Part shown: in pieces, positions 27,737 through 37,216 of the stretch
Position numbering within the stretch: position 1 is the first letter of the stretch
How the letters are laid out: each line of letters begins with the position of its first letter
Source: Pedobacter roseus
GTDB taxonomy: Bacteria > Bacteroidota > Bacteroidia > Sphingobacteriales > Sphingobacteriaceae
Assembly: GCF_014395225.1 (NCBI RefSeq)
Contig: NZ_CP060723.1
Coordinates: forward strand, 5,456,001-5,520,000
Direction of reading: 5' to 3'
Length of the DNA: 64,000 nt
Made by a program: the position numbers and the translations under genes
Notes under the pieces: generated by a model
The model's database searches: none
What the model saw: only the letters and a program-made list of their open reading frames with translations
What the model was told of the DNA's origin: nothing

Positions 27737-27768
27737 TTGTCACTTTTAATTAAATTTATGTATTTTTG
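27737..27768 (+). promoter_or_regulatory. Probable promoter of the miaB operon
   Basis: TTG (27737-27739), a 21-nt spacer and TATTTTTG (27761-27768), a full match to TAnnTTTG, 23 nt before the miaB ATG. Confidence 0.65.
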
Positions 27769-27791
27769 CAATCCCCAAAAGTTTTTAAATA

Positions 27792-29207
27792 ATGATTGAT
27801 TTACAAGTTCCAGATAAGACGCATGATGAAGCCAGACAAGGTGAAGCTTTAATTTTAGATGCGCCAGTAAAAGCCGATGCCCGTAAATTATATATCGAAA
27901 GTTATGGCTGCGCCATGAATTTTGCTGATAGCGAGATTGTTGCTTCTATTCTTTCGGAAACTGGATTTGAAACCACCGGGGATTACCATCAGGCAGATGT
28001 GATCTTCATTAATACCTGCTCTATCCGCGAAAACGCCGAAACCAGGGTAAGAAATCGTTTATCGCAATTTGGGGTAGAAAAACGCCGTAACCCGAAATTA
28101 ATTGTTGGGGTATTGGGCTGTATGGCCGAGCGCTTAAAATCTAAATTTTTAGAAGAAGAACGTTTGGTTGATGTAGTGGTTGGGCCAGATGCTTACCGCG
28201 ACTTGCCTAATTTAATTGAACAGGTAGAAAGCGGGCATAAAGCTGTTAACGTGTTGTTATCACGCGAAGAAACTTATGCAGATATCAGTCCGGTTCGTTT
28301 AAACAGCAACGGAATCACTGCATTTATTTCCATCACCAGAGGTTGCAATAATATGTGCTCTTTCTGTGTGGTGCCTTTTACCCGTGGCCGCGAACGTAGC
28401 CGCGATGCCCATTCGATTGTGGAAGAAGCAAAAGGATTGTTTGAAGCAGGCTACCGTGAAGTGACGCTTTTAGGTCAGAATGTGGATTCGTATACCTGGA
28501 CCTCTGAAGATGGAACAGAAACCGTAAACTTTGCCCAATTGTTGGAGCAAACTGCTTTGGTTAGCCCTGATTTAAGGGTGCGTTTCTCTACTTCACATCC
28601 AAAAGATATTACTGACGAGGTTTTATATACCATCGCCAAATACGATAACATCTGTAATTACATTCACTTGCCCGTTCAATCTGGTAATACCCGTGTGTTG
28701 GAATTAATGAACAGGACTTATACCCGTGAGTGGTACATTAACCGCATTGATGCCATCCGAAATATTATTCCTGGTTGTGCAATTTCTACCGATATTATCG
28801 CAGGTTTCTGCACCGAAACGGAAGAAGAGCACCAGGAAACCCTGAGCATGATGGATTATGTGCAATATGATTTTGCCTATAATTTCACCTATTCGGAAAG
28901 ACCGGGAACTTTAGCGGCCCGTAAACTGGAAGATGATATTCCTGAAGAGGTGAAAAAACGCCGTTTAGCCGAAATTTTGGCCAAACAACAGGCACATTCG
29001 TTAATGCGTTTACAGGAATGGGTAGGTAAAACCGTGCGCGTACTGATTGAAGGCACTTCTAAAAAATCAGATCTTGATTATTGCGGAAGGGGCGACAGTG
29101 GCGCAATGGCTATTTTTCCTGCCATCGAAGGTGTTAAACCTGGTGAATACGCCAATGTATTGATCGAAAAATGTACTTCAGCTACGCTGATCGGGAAAAT
29201 AGTTTAA
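27792..29207 (+). CDS. miaB: tRNA-2-methylthio-N6-dimethylallyladenosine synthase
   Basis: This 471-residue radical SAM methylthiotransferase converts i6A37 of tRNA to ms2i6A. The N-terminal UPF0004 domain holds three Cys for the second Fe-S cluster ([26 protein letters not shown]). The radical SAM cluster is CxxxCxxC at C185, C189 and C192, followed by [13 protein letters not shown]-terminal TRAM domain ends the protein. It heads a plus-strand run with a sigma54 activator, lptE, a TPR-like gene and secG. Confidence 0.97.
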   Translation: MIDLQVPDKTHDEARQGEALILDAPVKADARKLYIESYGCAMNFADSEIVASILSETGFETTGDYHQADVIFINTCSIRENAETRVRNRLSQFGVEKRRNPKLIVGVLGCMAERLKSKFLEEERLVDVVVGPDAYRDLPNLIEQVESGHKAVNVLLSREETYADISPVRLNSNGITAFISITRGCNNMCSFCVVPFTRGRERSRDAHSIVEEAKGLFEAGYREVTLLGQNVDSYTWTSEDGTETVNFAQLLEQTALVSPDLRVRFSTSHPKDITDEVLYTIAKYDNICNYIHLPVQSGNTRVLELMNRTYTREWYINRIDAIRNIIPGCAISTDIIAGFCTETEEEHQETLSMMDYVQYDFAYNFTYSERPGTLAARKLEDDIPEEVKKRRLAEILAKQQAHSLMRLQEWVGKTVRVLIEGTSKKSDLDYCGRGDSGAMAIFPAIEGVKPGEYANVLIEKCTSATLIGKIV

Positions 29208-29276
29208 GAAAGGTTGAGGGTAGAGGTAGTGGACATAAGGTCTGATATCTCAAATCTCAATACTCAAATCTAAAGA

Positions 29277-30524
29277 ATGGATACACAAAATATTAAACAG
29301 CGGTTCGGTATAATTGGCAATTCGCCTTTACTTAACCGTGCCATAGATATTGCAAGCCAGGTAGCACCAACCGATATGTCGGTATTAATTACCGGTGAAA
29401 GTGGTAGTGGTAAGGAGGTTTTCTCGCAGATTATCCATCAAATGAGTGCCCGTAAACACGGTGCCTTTATTGCGGTAAACTGCGGTGCTATTCCCGAAGG
29501 AACAATAGATTCTGAGCTTTTTGGTCACGAAAAAGGATCCTTTACCGGTGCGCACGAAGCCCGTAAAGGATATTTTGAGGTGGCAAATGGCGGTACCATC
29601 TTTTTAGATGAAGTAGCCGAACTGCCTCTAGGTACTCAGGCCCGTTTATTGCGTATTTTGGAAAGCGGCGAATATTTACGCGTAGGTTCATCTAAGGTGC
29701 AGAAAACTGATGTCCGCATTATTGCCGCCACCAATGTTGATGTATACAACCGTGTTAAAAACGGAAAATTCCGCGAGGATTTATATTACAGGTTAAATAC
29801 CGTTCCATTGCGCATACCGGCTTTGCAAGAGCGTAAAGAAGATATTTACCTGTTGTTCAGAAAATTCGCTGCCGATTTTAGCGATAAATACCGTAGTCCG
29901 GCTTTACACCTGGAGCCTGATGCCATTCAGATTTTAACCAATTACAGCTGGCCAGGTAATGTTCGTCAGTTAAAAAACATTGCCGAGCAGATCTGTGTGT
30001 TAGAAAAAGAGCGCAATGTTACCGGCCAGGCCATATTAAACTATATCCCTAATGAGGCTGGCAGTAACCTGCCTATGGCCATCAACTCGCAGTCGAAAGA
30101 AGATTTTACAGAACGTGATATTTTGTATAAAGTGCTTTTCGATATGAAAAAGGACATGGTTGAGCTTAAAAAACTCGTTGCCGAAATTATCCAGCATGGT
30201 GGTAATACCGCTACTGTTTTAGCTGATAATCCGCAGTATATTAATCAATTGTACCGTGATGTAGAATTGCCGGTGGGGCAGGAGCATGCTTTTACCATCC
30301 AGCATCCAAACCCTGTAAATAACAACGCTAACAATAATAACAATAACGATTATTTTGCGCACGAGGCAGAAGAGGTTGAAGAATCGCTCTCGCTGGTTGA
30401 TAAAGAATCGGATCTGATAAAAAAAGCACTTAAAAAGCATAAAGGCAAACGCAAATTTGCAGCTCAGGAGCTGGGTATATCAGAACGTACCTTGTACAGG
30501 AAGATTAAAGAATTAAATCTGTAA
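29277..30524 (+). CDS. Sigma54-dependent transcriptional activator without receiver domain
   Basis: This 415-residue protein has the AAA+ sigma54-interaction domain from its first residues: Walker A GESGSGKE, the sigma54 loop GSFTGAHEA, Walker B GGTIFLDEV, and an arginine-finger region. The C-terminus is a Fis-type HTH (FAAQELGISERTLYRKIKEL). There is no REC, GAF or PAS input domain, so it may be constitutively active or controlled by a partner. An Asn-rich stretch precedes the HTH. It sits 69 nt after miaB. Confidence 0.95.
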   Translation: MDTQNIKQRFGIIGNSPLLNRAIDIASQVAPTDMSVLITGESGSGKEVFSQIIHQMSARKHGAFIAVNCGAIPEGTIDSELFGHEKGSFTGAHEARKGYFEVANGGTIFLDEVAELPLGTQARLLRILESGEYLRVGSSKVQKTDVRIIAATNVDVYNRVKNGKFREDLYYRLNTVPLRIPALQERKEDIYLLFRKFAADFSDKYRSPALHLEPDAIQILTNYSWPGNVRQLKNIAEQICVLEKERNVTGQAILNYIPNEAGSNLPMAINSQSKEDFTERDILYKVLFDMKKDMVELKKLVAEIIQHGGNTATVLADNPQYINQLYRDVELPVGQEHAFTIQHPNPVNNNANNNNNNDYFAHEAEEVEESLSLVDKESDLIKKALKKHKGKRKFAAQELGISERTLYRKIKELNL

Positions 30525-30595
30525 TTTCCCCAACAGCTGATATCAATCTCCACCAAAAGCACGTTTTCCATAATTTAGATAACATTTTTTCAATC

Positions 30596-31111
30596 ATGAT
30601 GAAAATTAAAATATTTGCCTTAATCCTGCTTGCTTCGGTTTTTAGCGCCTGTTCTTATAAATTTAGCGGAGCCTCTACAACAGGATTAAAAACGGTGGTG
30701 GTGCGTGTATTCGAAAACAATGCGCCGCTTGTGGTACCTACCCTGAGCAACCAGATTACCGAATCGTTAAAAACCCGTATCCGTAATCAAACCAAATTGA
30801 TTATTTCGCCAACTGGTGAAGGCGATGCATCATTTGAGGGTAAAATAACAGGTTATGATATCAAACCCGTAGCCCTTCAAAACAGTGCTACACCTACTTC
30901 AGGAGCAAACAGGTTAACCATTACGGTTTCTGTAAAGTATAAAAACAACCTAAAAGAACACGAAAAAGAAAGTTTTGAAGAAAGCTTTACCAAATTTTTC
31001 GATTTCCCGATAAATGGCGCACCGATCCAAACCCTGTTGCCGGGTGCTATCGAAAACATTAACAAGCAATTATCGGAAGATATTTTTAACCGTGCCTTTG
31101 CGCAGTGGTAA
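30596..31111 (+). CDS. LptE-like lipoprotein (LPS transport)
   Basis: This 171-residue protein has a signal sequence and lipobox VFSAC followed by YKFSGAS, the usual start of Bacteroidota LptE-like lipoproteins. LptE plugs the outer-membrane LptD barrel and helps deliver LPS to the surface. The body is alpha/beta with the features of the family (TSGANRLTITVSVKYK). Two ATGs lie side by side at the start; the first is used. It lies between the sigma54 activator and a TPR-like gene. Confidence 0.88.
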   Translation: MMKIKIFALILLASVFSACSYKFSGASTTGLKTVVVRVFENNAPLVVPTLSNQITESLKTRIRNQTKLIISPTGEGDASFEGKITGYDIKPVALQNSATPTSGANRLTITVSVKYKNNLKEHEKESFEESFTKFFDFPINGAPIQTLLPGAIENINKQLSEDIFNRAFAQW

Positions 31112-31185
31112 ATAAAGCAGGATTGTAAGAGACAAAATTTTAAAAACCCGGCTACATTTTTTTAACTTAGCGGCAAACCTCGATA

Positions 31186-32334
31186 ATGGATAACAAAAAG
31201 CTACTGGCAGATTTACTTGCGCAACCTGGAAAGGTTAGGCCAGAGCATGCATCCATGTTGCAGGAAATGGTTCAGCAATTTCCGTATTCACAGCCCATCC
31301 ATTTACTTTTAGCCAAGGCCAATGCATCGTTTGTGCCTAAGGCCGCATTATATGGTCAGGGACATGTATTGTTCCATGTGTTAAATATGGTTCCTGTTTA
31401 TGATGAAGAGGAATTGCCGGTTAGCAATAACGGGGCAACTGTAGCTCATGATGCTGATGAGCAAGAGGTTATTGAGGAAGTTATTGAGCCTGCAATTGAA
31501 AATCCGGTTCAATTAGCTGAAACTGATCCTACTGTTGCCGAAGATAATCATGATGAACAGGAAGTTTTTGAAGAGATTGGTGAAATTAGTCCTGGTGAAA
31601 CCTCTCCTTTAAAATCAATAGCTGAGGTAGAAATGCCAGATTACCTTCCGGTCACCGATCAATTAATGGATTGGCCTGCTGTAGATGATTCGTTTATAGA
31701 AAGTGTTGCCGCTGTAGATTTTTTTGCGTTTGAGCAGAAAATGAGTACCGATGTGGTAACAGAGGCACCACAAATAGAAACGGTCATACCTGACGATCCG
31801 GAACACAGTTTTGTTTCGCAGTATAACGACGATAAACTTCCATATACCTTTTTATGGTGGCTGGCTAAAACACGTAAAGAGCATGAGCAGATTTTTCAGC
31901 CTTATGCGCCAGCTAAACAAGGGCCATTAAAACCACAGCCACAAAATAATCAGCAACAGGATCGTGCCGAGTTTCAGCAGCAATACGTGGAGCATATTTT
32001 CCATATCCAAACCCCTTTTGAGGTGGCAGATCATTTGGCCGAATATCCTGCTGCCGAAGTTAAAGATGCTAAGGGTGCAGAAATTATTGAGCGCTTTTTA
32101 AAAGAAGACCCAACCATTAGGCCGCCAAAACCAGAGCAGATTGATAGTGAAAACAAAGCAAAGAAGAGTGCAGAAGACAATTACGACCTCGTTTCGGAGA
32201 CTTTAGCCAAAATTTATATCGAACAGATGCTTTACCACAAAGCCATAGATACTTATAAAAAATTAAGTTTGAAATATCCGGAAAAAAGCCGTTACTTTGC
32301 CGACCTTATCCAATCTATAGAAAAGAAATTTTAA
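31186..32334 (+). CDS. Conserved protein with TPR-like C-terminus, function unknown
   Basis: This 382-residue soluble protein has three parts: a helical N-terminus (QQFPYSQPIHLLLAKANAS), a long acidic low-complexity middle rich in Glu, Asp, Pro and Val, and a C-terminal helical pair (ETLAKIYIEQMLYHKAIDTY) like a tetratricopeptide repeat. I do not know a function. Its place between lptE and secG suggests a link to envelope biogenesis or only to growth-related transcription. Confidence 0.8.
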   Translation: MDNKKLLADLLAQPGKVRPEHASMLQEMVQQFPYSQPIHLLLAKANASFVPKAALYGQGHVLFHVLNMVPVYDEEELPVSNNGATVAHDADEQEVIEEVIEPAIENPVQLAETDPTVAEDNHDEQEVFEEIGEISPGETSPLKSIAEVEMPDYLPVTDQLMDWPAVDDSFIESVAAVDFFAFEQKMSTDVVTEAPQIETVIPDDPEHSFVSQYNDDKLPYTFLWWLAKTRKEHEQIFQPYAPAKQGPLKPQPQNNQQQDRAEFQQQYVEHIFHIQTPFEVADHLAEYPAAEVKDAKGAEIIERFLKEDPTIRPPKPEQIDSENKAKKSAEDNYDLVSETLAKIYIEQMLYHKAIDTYKKLSLKYPEKSRYFADLIQSIEKKF

Positions 32335-32350
32335 AAAATATAATATTACC

Positions 32351-32713
32351 ATGGTAACCTTTTTAATCATTTTATTAATTATTGCGTGTGTAGCCTTAGG
32401 CTTGTTTGTTTTAATACAAAACCCTAAAGGTGGAGGTTTAGCTACAGGCGGTGGCACCAGCAACATGTTTGGTGTACAACGTACTGGCGATGTTTTGGAA
32501 AAAGGATCGTGGGTATTGTTAACCGTAATCGTTGTATTAACCCTTGCTGTTACTACAATTGCTAAAACCAGTGGTGGTTCTGCGGCAGTTGGAAACTCAG
32601 CTATTCAGGAACGTTTAGATAAAACGCCATCACCATCTCCAATTGGCGGAAGTTTGAACAGCACTAAACCGGCAGCTCCTGCTCCAGCTAAAAGCGATTC
32701 TACAAAGAAATAA
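32351..32713 (+). CDS. secG: Preprotein translocase subunit SecG
   Basis: This 120-residue protein has two membrane helices joined by the SecG loop LIQNPKGGGLATGGG and NMFGVQRTGD. SecG associates with SecYE and aids protein export. The C-terminus is extended by a Pro/Ser/Ala/Lys-rich tail, common in Bacteroidota. It starts 17 nt after the TPR-like gene and is followed by a terminator, so it ends the miaB-secG run. Confidence 0.95.
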   Translation: MVTFLIILLIIACVALGLFVLIQNPKGGGLATGGGTSNMFGVQRTGDVLEKGSWVLLTVIVVLTLAVTTIAKTSGGSAAVGNSAIQERLDKTPSPSPIGGSLNSTKPAAPAPAKSDSTKK

Positions 32714-32732
32714 TTTATAATCAACTTATTTT

Positions 32733-32763
32733 AAAAGCTTTCCTCAAAAGGGAAAGCTTTTTT
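32733..32763 (+). terminator. Rho-independent terminator after secG
   Basis: AAAAGCTTTCC (32733-32743) pairs with GGAAAGCTTTT (32751-32761), followed by TTTG. Confidence 0.82.
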
Positions 32764-32832
32764 GTTTTCGGCATTTATTGCAATAGAAATGGTTGTTAAC
32801 ACACATTTAACATAAAAATCTTAAATTGCAAC

Positions 32833-33858
32833 ATGAAATTAAGTGTGCTGGTTTTATTTACTGCTCTTGCCGTGGGCCTATCCATCGGGATGGTTAATTT
32901 TTATTTTCAGCATAGCTGGTATTACCTGGCTATTTCTTTTGGTGTATCGTTTCTGTGTAGTTTTCTGGTTTTTTATTACCTGCTCGAAAAATACATTTAC
33001 ACTAAAATCAAACTGATTTACAAGCTGATCCATAACCTTAAATTAGGTAAAGATTTAAAGGATGCACTGGGCGAATATGTAAGCGCTGATCCGATTAACG
33101 ATGTAGAACATGAGGTGAAAGAATGGGCCGGAGCCAAGAAAAAAGAAATAGATCTTTTAAAAAAACAGGAACAATTTAGGAGGGAATTTCTTTCCAATGT
33201 TTCACACGAGTTCAAAACACCTTTATTTGCGATCCAGGGATATATCGAAACCCTGCAGGATTGTTTAGTGGATGATCCTGATCAGGCCGTGCTGTTTTTA
33301 AAAAAGGCAGAAAACAATGTAGAGCGATTAAGTTACCTGATCAACGATCTGGATGTGATTTCGAAACTCGAAACCGGCGAATCGCCCATTAACTATCAAA
33401 AATTCGACTTTGTGCAACTGGCTAAAGAGGTGATGGAAAACCTCGAAGACCGTGCACAGGCAAAACACATTAAGCTTTTCTTTAAAGATAAATATACTGC
33501 ACTAACCCCTGTGTTAGCCGATAGGGAAAAAGTACGTCAGGTGTTGATTAACCTGATCGTAAACAGCATTAAATATGGTGTGGATGGTGGCGAAACAGCC
33601 ATCAAAATTTTCGAACTTCATGATCAGGTTTTAATTGAGGTTACCGATAATGGTATTGGGATTGAAGAAAAACACCTGCTGCGCTTGTTTGAGCGTTTTT
33701 ACCGCATCGATACCCATAGAGCAAGAGAAGTGGGTGGGACGGGTTTAGGATTGGCGATTGTGAAGCACATTTTAGAAGCCCATCAGCAAACCATTTCAGT
33801 AAGAAGTACGCCTGGCATTGGTACAACCTTTGCATTTACGTTGCAAAAGGGGGGATAG
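32833..33858 (+). CDS. Sensor histidine kinase, PhoR-like
   Basis: This 341-residue protein has two N-terminal membrane helices (about 4-24 and 30-50) with almost no periplasmic loop, then a linker, HisKA with H125 ([11 protein letters not shown]) and an ATPase domain ([17 protein letters not shown]). The HEFKTP box and layout are those of PhoR-like kinases of Bacteroidota. No response regulator is adjacent. The DUF47-PiT phosphate pair follows after 630 nt, a suggestive but not decisive context for phosphate sensing. Confidence 0.92.
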   Translation: MKLSVLVLFTALAVGLSIGMVNFYFQHSWYYLAISFGVSFLCSFLVFYYLLEKYIYTKIKLIYKLIHNLKLGKDLKDALGEYVSADPINDVEHEVKEWAGAKKKEIDLLKKQEQFRREFLSNVSHEFKTPLFAIQGYIETLQDCLVDDPDQAVLFLKKAENNVERLSYLINDLDVISKLETGESPINYQKFDFVQLAKEVMENLEDRAQAKHIKLFFKDKYTALTPVLADREKVRQVLINLIVNSIKYGVDGGETAIKIFELHDQVLIEVTDNGIGIEEKHLLRLFERFYRIDTHRAREVGGTGLGLAIVKHILEAHQQTISVRSTPGIGTTFAFTLQKGG

Positions 33859-33867
33859 CTCGGAATT

Positions 33868-34242
33868 TTACCACAGAGTGAAAGAGAAAAGGCACGAAGA
33901 ACACTGAGTGAAGGTCTTCATTTCTTTGCGGTGGTTCGTGTCTCCACGAAACACTTTTTGCCTTCGCGAGTGATATAAATAAATAACCACAAATAAAAAA
34001 GGATGCAAAAAGGTATATCCGTGTTTATCTGTGTGCATCTGTGGTTAATAATTAAAATGCCGTGGTTCGTATACTTCACGAACCTTTTTTTTCGCCACGG
34101 AAACACAGAAGCACGGAAAGAGATGTACCAGGATGTCTTCCATAGCCGTGGTTCGTGTCTCCACGAACAACTTTTTGTTTTTGCGAGTGAATATAATTTA
34201 ATCGCAGGTATAAAATCCGTGTTTATCTGTGGCTAAAAATTC
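33868..34242. repeat. Tangle of ACCACAGAG and GTGGTTCGTG repeats
   Basis: The 633-nt gap 33859-34491 holds no credible gene. TTACCACAGAG begins at 33868. GTGGTTCGTG-TCTCCACGAA occurs at 33931 and again at 34148 (period 217), with a third partial copy near 34062. TCCGTGTTTATCTGTG occurs at 34018 and 34216. The layout is that of a duplicated unit of about 200 nt. The remainder up to the promoter is AT-rich. Confidence 0.65.
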
Positions 34243-34464
34243 TTCAGTAGCAACGTTCTCCATAGTCCAGCGGAAGTTGCTGCGTGTTTCTATTTCACGG
34301 ATCACCTCAAAACCATTCCGAATTACCTTTATTATTTTCCTAAACCTTTATCGGTTTCATTATCAAATACCTAAAAGAAAGTTGAAAGCAATAAAATGTA
34401 ACGAAAACAGGTAATAATTTCTTAATATAATTAATGAATTAACATTAACTTAACATTGGGCTTG

Positions 34465-34472
34465 TAGCTTTG
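34465..34472 (+). promoter_or_regulatory. Candidate -7 box of the DUF47-PiT operon
   Basis: TAGCTTTG fully matches TAnnTTTG and lies 19 nt before the ATG. No clear -33 box is seen; the upstream bases are TTAACAT-rich. Confidence 0.5.
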
Positions 34473-34491
34473 CAACATATTAAAAATTAAC

Positions 34492-35133
34492 ATGAACAAT
34501 ATTTTTAAGTTCTTTACGCCTCAGGACAAAAAGTTTCATCCACTTTTCGAACAAGCTGGTAGCAATGCATTAAAGATTGCCGAAACCCTTTTAGAAATGG
34601 TTAGTACAGGTGATGCTGAAAGCAGAAAAACAATTTTTAAAGAGATTGAACGCTTAGAGCACGTTGGTGACGATATTACCCATTCGATTTTTCTTGAGCT
34701 TAGCAGGAACTTTATCACTCCATTTGATAGAGAAGACATTCACCAACTGGCTACTGCTGTTGATGATGTTGCCGATTATATTTACGGAACTGCAAACCGT
34801 ATGCAAATGTATAATATGAATACCATTAACGAGCCGATTGTTAAAATCGCCGAACTTTTGGTAGAGATGTGTACTGATATTGATAAAGCCATTAAAGAAT
34901 TACGCAGTTTCAAAAACATCCGTGTAATTGCTGATGCCTGTATCCGCATTAACAGTGGCGAAAACCAGGCCGATTATGTATTTACATTAGCGGTTGCCCG
35001 TTTATTTGAATACGAAACCAATGCGATTGAATTAATTAAACAAAAAGAGGTTTTACAAACGATAGAAAAAGCGACAGATAAGTGTGAGGATGTGGCGAAT
35101 GTGCTTGAAACTATCTTGGTTAAAAACGCTTAA
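34492..35133 (+). CDS. DUF47-family PhoU-like protein
   Basis: This 213-residue all-helical protein carries the DUF47/PhoU-like pattern (IERLEHVGDDITHSIFLEL, FDREDIHQLATAVDDVADYI). These proteins are encoded beside PiT-type phosphate transporters and are thought to regulate them. The PiT gene starts 12 nt downstream, so they form one operon. Confidence 0.95.
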   Translation: MNNIFKFFTPQDKKFHPLFEQAGSNALKIAETLLEMVSTGDAESRKTIFKEIERLEHVGDDITHSIFLELSRNFITPFDREDIHQLATAVDDVADYIYGTANRMQMYNMNTINEPIVKIAELLVEMCTDIDKAIKELRSFKNIRVIADACIRINSGENQADYVFTLAVARLFEYETNAIELIKQKEVLQTIEKATDKCEDVANVLETILVKNA

Positions 35134-35145
35134 TAAAAAATAAAC

Positions 35146-36150
35146 ATGGTCTTATTGGTTATTGTTGTAATTCTGGCTATTGCTTTCGATTACATTAACG
35201 GCTTTCACGATGCCGCTAACTCGATCGCAACAGTTGTTTCTACGAAAGTTCTTACGCCTTTTCAGGCGGTTTTGTGGGCTGCGCTTTTTAATTTCGCGGC
35301 TTACTTTTACTTTACCGACCACAAAGTGGCCAATACGGTTGCAAAAACAGTAATTGAAAGTTATATCACATTAGAAGTTATCCTGGCAGGTTTAATCGCC
35401 GCAATTATCTGGAACCTTTTAACATGGTGGTATGGTATCCCGTCAAGTTCATCTCACACGCTTATTGGTGGTTTTGCCGGTGCGGGTATGACACATGCCT
35501 TGTTAATCGGAGCGAGTCCGCTTGCTGCTGTAGAAATGGGTTATGTAATTAAAATCGTTTCATTTATTGTACTTGCGCCAGTAATCGGATTGGTCATTTC
35601 AGTTGTTTTAACACTTATTATTATTAATATCTGTCGTAATGCTAAACCTGCAACAGCAGAGAAATGGTTTAAACGTTTGCAGCTGATCTCATCTGCAGCA
35701 TTAAGTTTCTTCCATGGTGGTAACGACGCCCAAAAAGTTATGGGTATTATTGCAACAGCATTAATCGCCGCTAAGGTTATTCCAAATTTCGAGGCCATGC
35801 CTTGGTGGGTTCCGGTATCTTGTTATTCGGCAATATCGTTAGGTACCATGAGTGGCGGTTGGAAAATCGTTAAAACAATGGGATCGAAAATCACCAAGGT
35901 AACCGCATTGGAAGGTGTAGCTGCCGAGGGTGCAGGTGCCATTACATTGGGAATCACAGAGCATTTCGGTATTCCGGTTTCTACTACACACACCATTACA
36001 GGTTCGATTGTTGGGGTAGGCGTGGTAAAAAGTGTTTCGGCAGTTCGTTGGGGGGTAACCATCAACTTAATCTGGGCATGGATATTAACCATCCCGGTTT
36101 CAGCTACATTAGCAGCCATTATTTATGCTGCAATCCACTTCTTTAAATAA
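35146..36150 (+). CDS. Low-affinity inorganic phosphate transporter (PiT family)
   Basis: This 334-residue membrane protein of about ten helices imports phosphate, as a metal-phosphate complex, with protons. The duplicated family signatures are GFHDAANSIATVVSTKVL near the start and FFHGGNDAQKVMGII in the middle, with GIPVSTTHTITGSI near the end. It is co-transcribed with the DUF47 gene and followed by a terminator. Confidence 0.96.
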   Translation: MVLLVIVVILAIAFDYINGFHDAANSIATVVSTKVLTPFQAVLWAALFNFAAYFYFTDHKVANTVAKTVIESYITLEVILAGLIAAIIWNLLTWWYGIPSSSSHTLIGGFAGAGMTHALLIGASPLAAVEMGYVIKIVSFIVLAPVIGLVISVVLTLIIINICRNAKPATAEKWFKRLQLISSAALSFFHGGNDAQKVMGIIATALIAAKVIPNFEAMPWWVPVSCYSAISLGTMSGGWKIVKTMGSKITKVTALEGVAAEGAGAITLGITEHFGIPVSTTHTITGSIVGVGVVKSVSAVRWGVTINLIWAWILTIPVSATLAAIIYAAIHFFK

Positions 36151-36171
36151 AAACAAAATCCTTTATATATT

Positions 36172-36203
36172 CGAAGACCGAGGCATTAGCTTTGGTCTTT
36201 TTT
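36172..36203 (+). terminator. Terminator after the phosphate transporter gene
   Basis: AAGACCGA (36174-36181) pairs with TTGGTCTT (36192-36199), followed by a T run. Confidence 0.72.
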
Positions 36204-36259
36204 CGTTTTCACATTTTTTAACGCAAAGAACGCTAAGTTTTTCGCAAAGCGACTTTGTA

Positions 36260-36472
36260 TTACCACAGAGGCCACGGAATTTTACACCGAGTAACACAGA
36301 GAAGGTCATCCCAACTGCAGCGCATTCCCGAACTTTGGGAGAGAGCTCAATAAGCGAAAACTACTCCGTGTTAATCTGTGTCTCCGTGGCTAGTCTTCGA
36401 CTCCGCTCAGACACTGACATAGATCGCTTCTCAGCGCCCTCTGTGCCTTTTCTTGGTGTGACTCGGTGGTAA
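36260..36472. repeat. TTACCACAGAG...CTCGGTGGTAA repeat element
   Basis: The ends are near-perfect inverted repeats, TTACCACAGAG (36260-36270) and CTCGGTGGTAA (36462-36472, one mismatch). Inside are further CCACGGA / TCCGTGG and CTTCGACTCCGCTCAG words. It fills the 336-nt gap between PiT and the PaiB-like gene; the frame through it is not a gene. Confidence 0.65.
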
Positions 36473-36486
36473 AATAATAGACTTAC

Positions 36487-37101
36487 TTACAAATTTTTAT
36501 TCATCTCTTTCGCTACTTCCTTTGCAAATATATCATCACTTTTCTCCAGATTTGCCACAATACTTTCCTGGTTTTTAGCTGAATGGTTCTGGCTCATTTT
36601 GAAAACATGATCAATATGCTTCACTAAAACTTCAAAGCCAGTAATCGCTTTTAAATGTTTCTGGATATAGTCCTCATCCATTTTATTAAATGCAGCCGGA
36701 CTTGTCTCCGGATCTTCATATTTATTGGTCAGCTCTTTTATGGCCTGGTAGGTTTCTTCCGGGCTCATCAGCCTGATAATGCCTTTAGCCTGAACAGTTT
36801 TGTAATTCCAGGTGGATACCGAAGCCGGCTTTTCATAAACGGAGGCGCTGATGTAAGCATGGGCACCAGTAAAAATGGCCATTACATTTGGGTTTTGTTC
36901 AAAGGCCTTACAATGGTCGGTTTTGGTCATAACGTGGCCAATCAGTTTTATCGATTCACCATCAATTACCGTTTTAACCGGTACTTGTGTAGCAACAGGA
37001 TATTCGCCATCGAAACCAATTAAGGTTACAAAAGTATTCTGGTGCATAAATTCAAGAATTTCATCTTGATTATTAGCTGTAAAATGTGGGAGCTTGTACA
37101 T
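36487..37101 (-). CDS. PaiB-family FMN-binding protein
   Basis: This 204-residue protein begins MYKLPHFTANNQDEILEFM, with the split-barrel flavin-binding fold of PaiB (GEYPVATQVPV, STWNYKTVQAKG, HLKAITGFEV). PaiB was named in Bacillus as a negative regulator of protease synthesis, but its biochemical action is unclear. It stands alone between two repeat elements. Confidence 0.9.
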   Translation of the reverse strand: MYKLPHFTANNQDEILEFMHQNTFVTLIGFDGEYPVATQVPVKTVIDGESIKLIGHVMTKTDHCKAFEQNPNVMAIFTGAHAYISASVYEKPASVSTWNYKTVQAKGIIRLMSPEETYQAIKELTNKYEDPETSPAAFNKMDEDYIQKHLKAITGFEVLVKHIDHVFKMSQNHSAKNQESIVANLEKSDDIFAKEVAKEMNKNL

Positions 37102-37113
37102 TGGTTGTAATTT

Positions 37114-37203
37114 TTACCACAGAGAAAAGAAGGTTTCACCGGGAACACTAAGCTGATATTATCCTCTGTGTTCTTTGTGTAACTCTTCGTGTACTCAGTG
37201 GTT
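37114..37203. repeat. TTACCACAGAG...CTCAGTGGTT repeat element (90 nt)
   Basis: A second, shorter member of the ACCACAGAG family, with TTACCACAGAG at 37114-37124 and CTCAGTGGTT at 37194-37203. It lies 13 nt upstream of the PaiB-like start codon, so it could affect that gene's transcription. Confidence 0.65.
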
Positions 37204-37216
37204 GAATAAAGGGAAG

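Noticed and set aside
33868-34242. A CRISPR array, because of regularly recurring words
   Set aside because: Repeats are few, unevenly spaced (198 and 217 nt) and without unique short spacers; no cas gene is near.
33918-34414. Several 60-77 codon frames upstream of the DUF47 gene
   Set aside because: They are low-complexity translations of the repeat cluster.
36125-36472. A 115-codon frame after the phosphate transporter
   Set aside because: It begins within the transporter gene, crosses a terminator and then an ACCACAGAG repeat.
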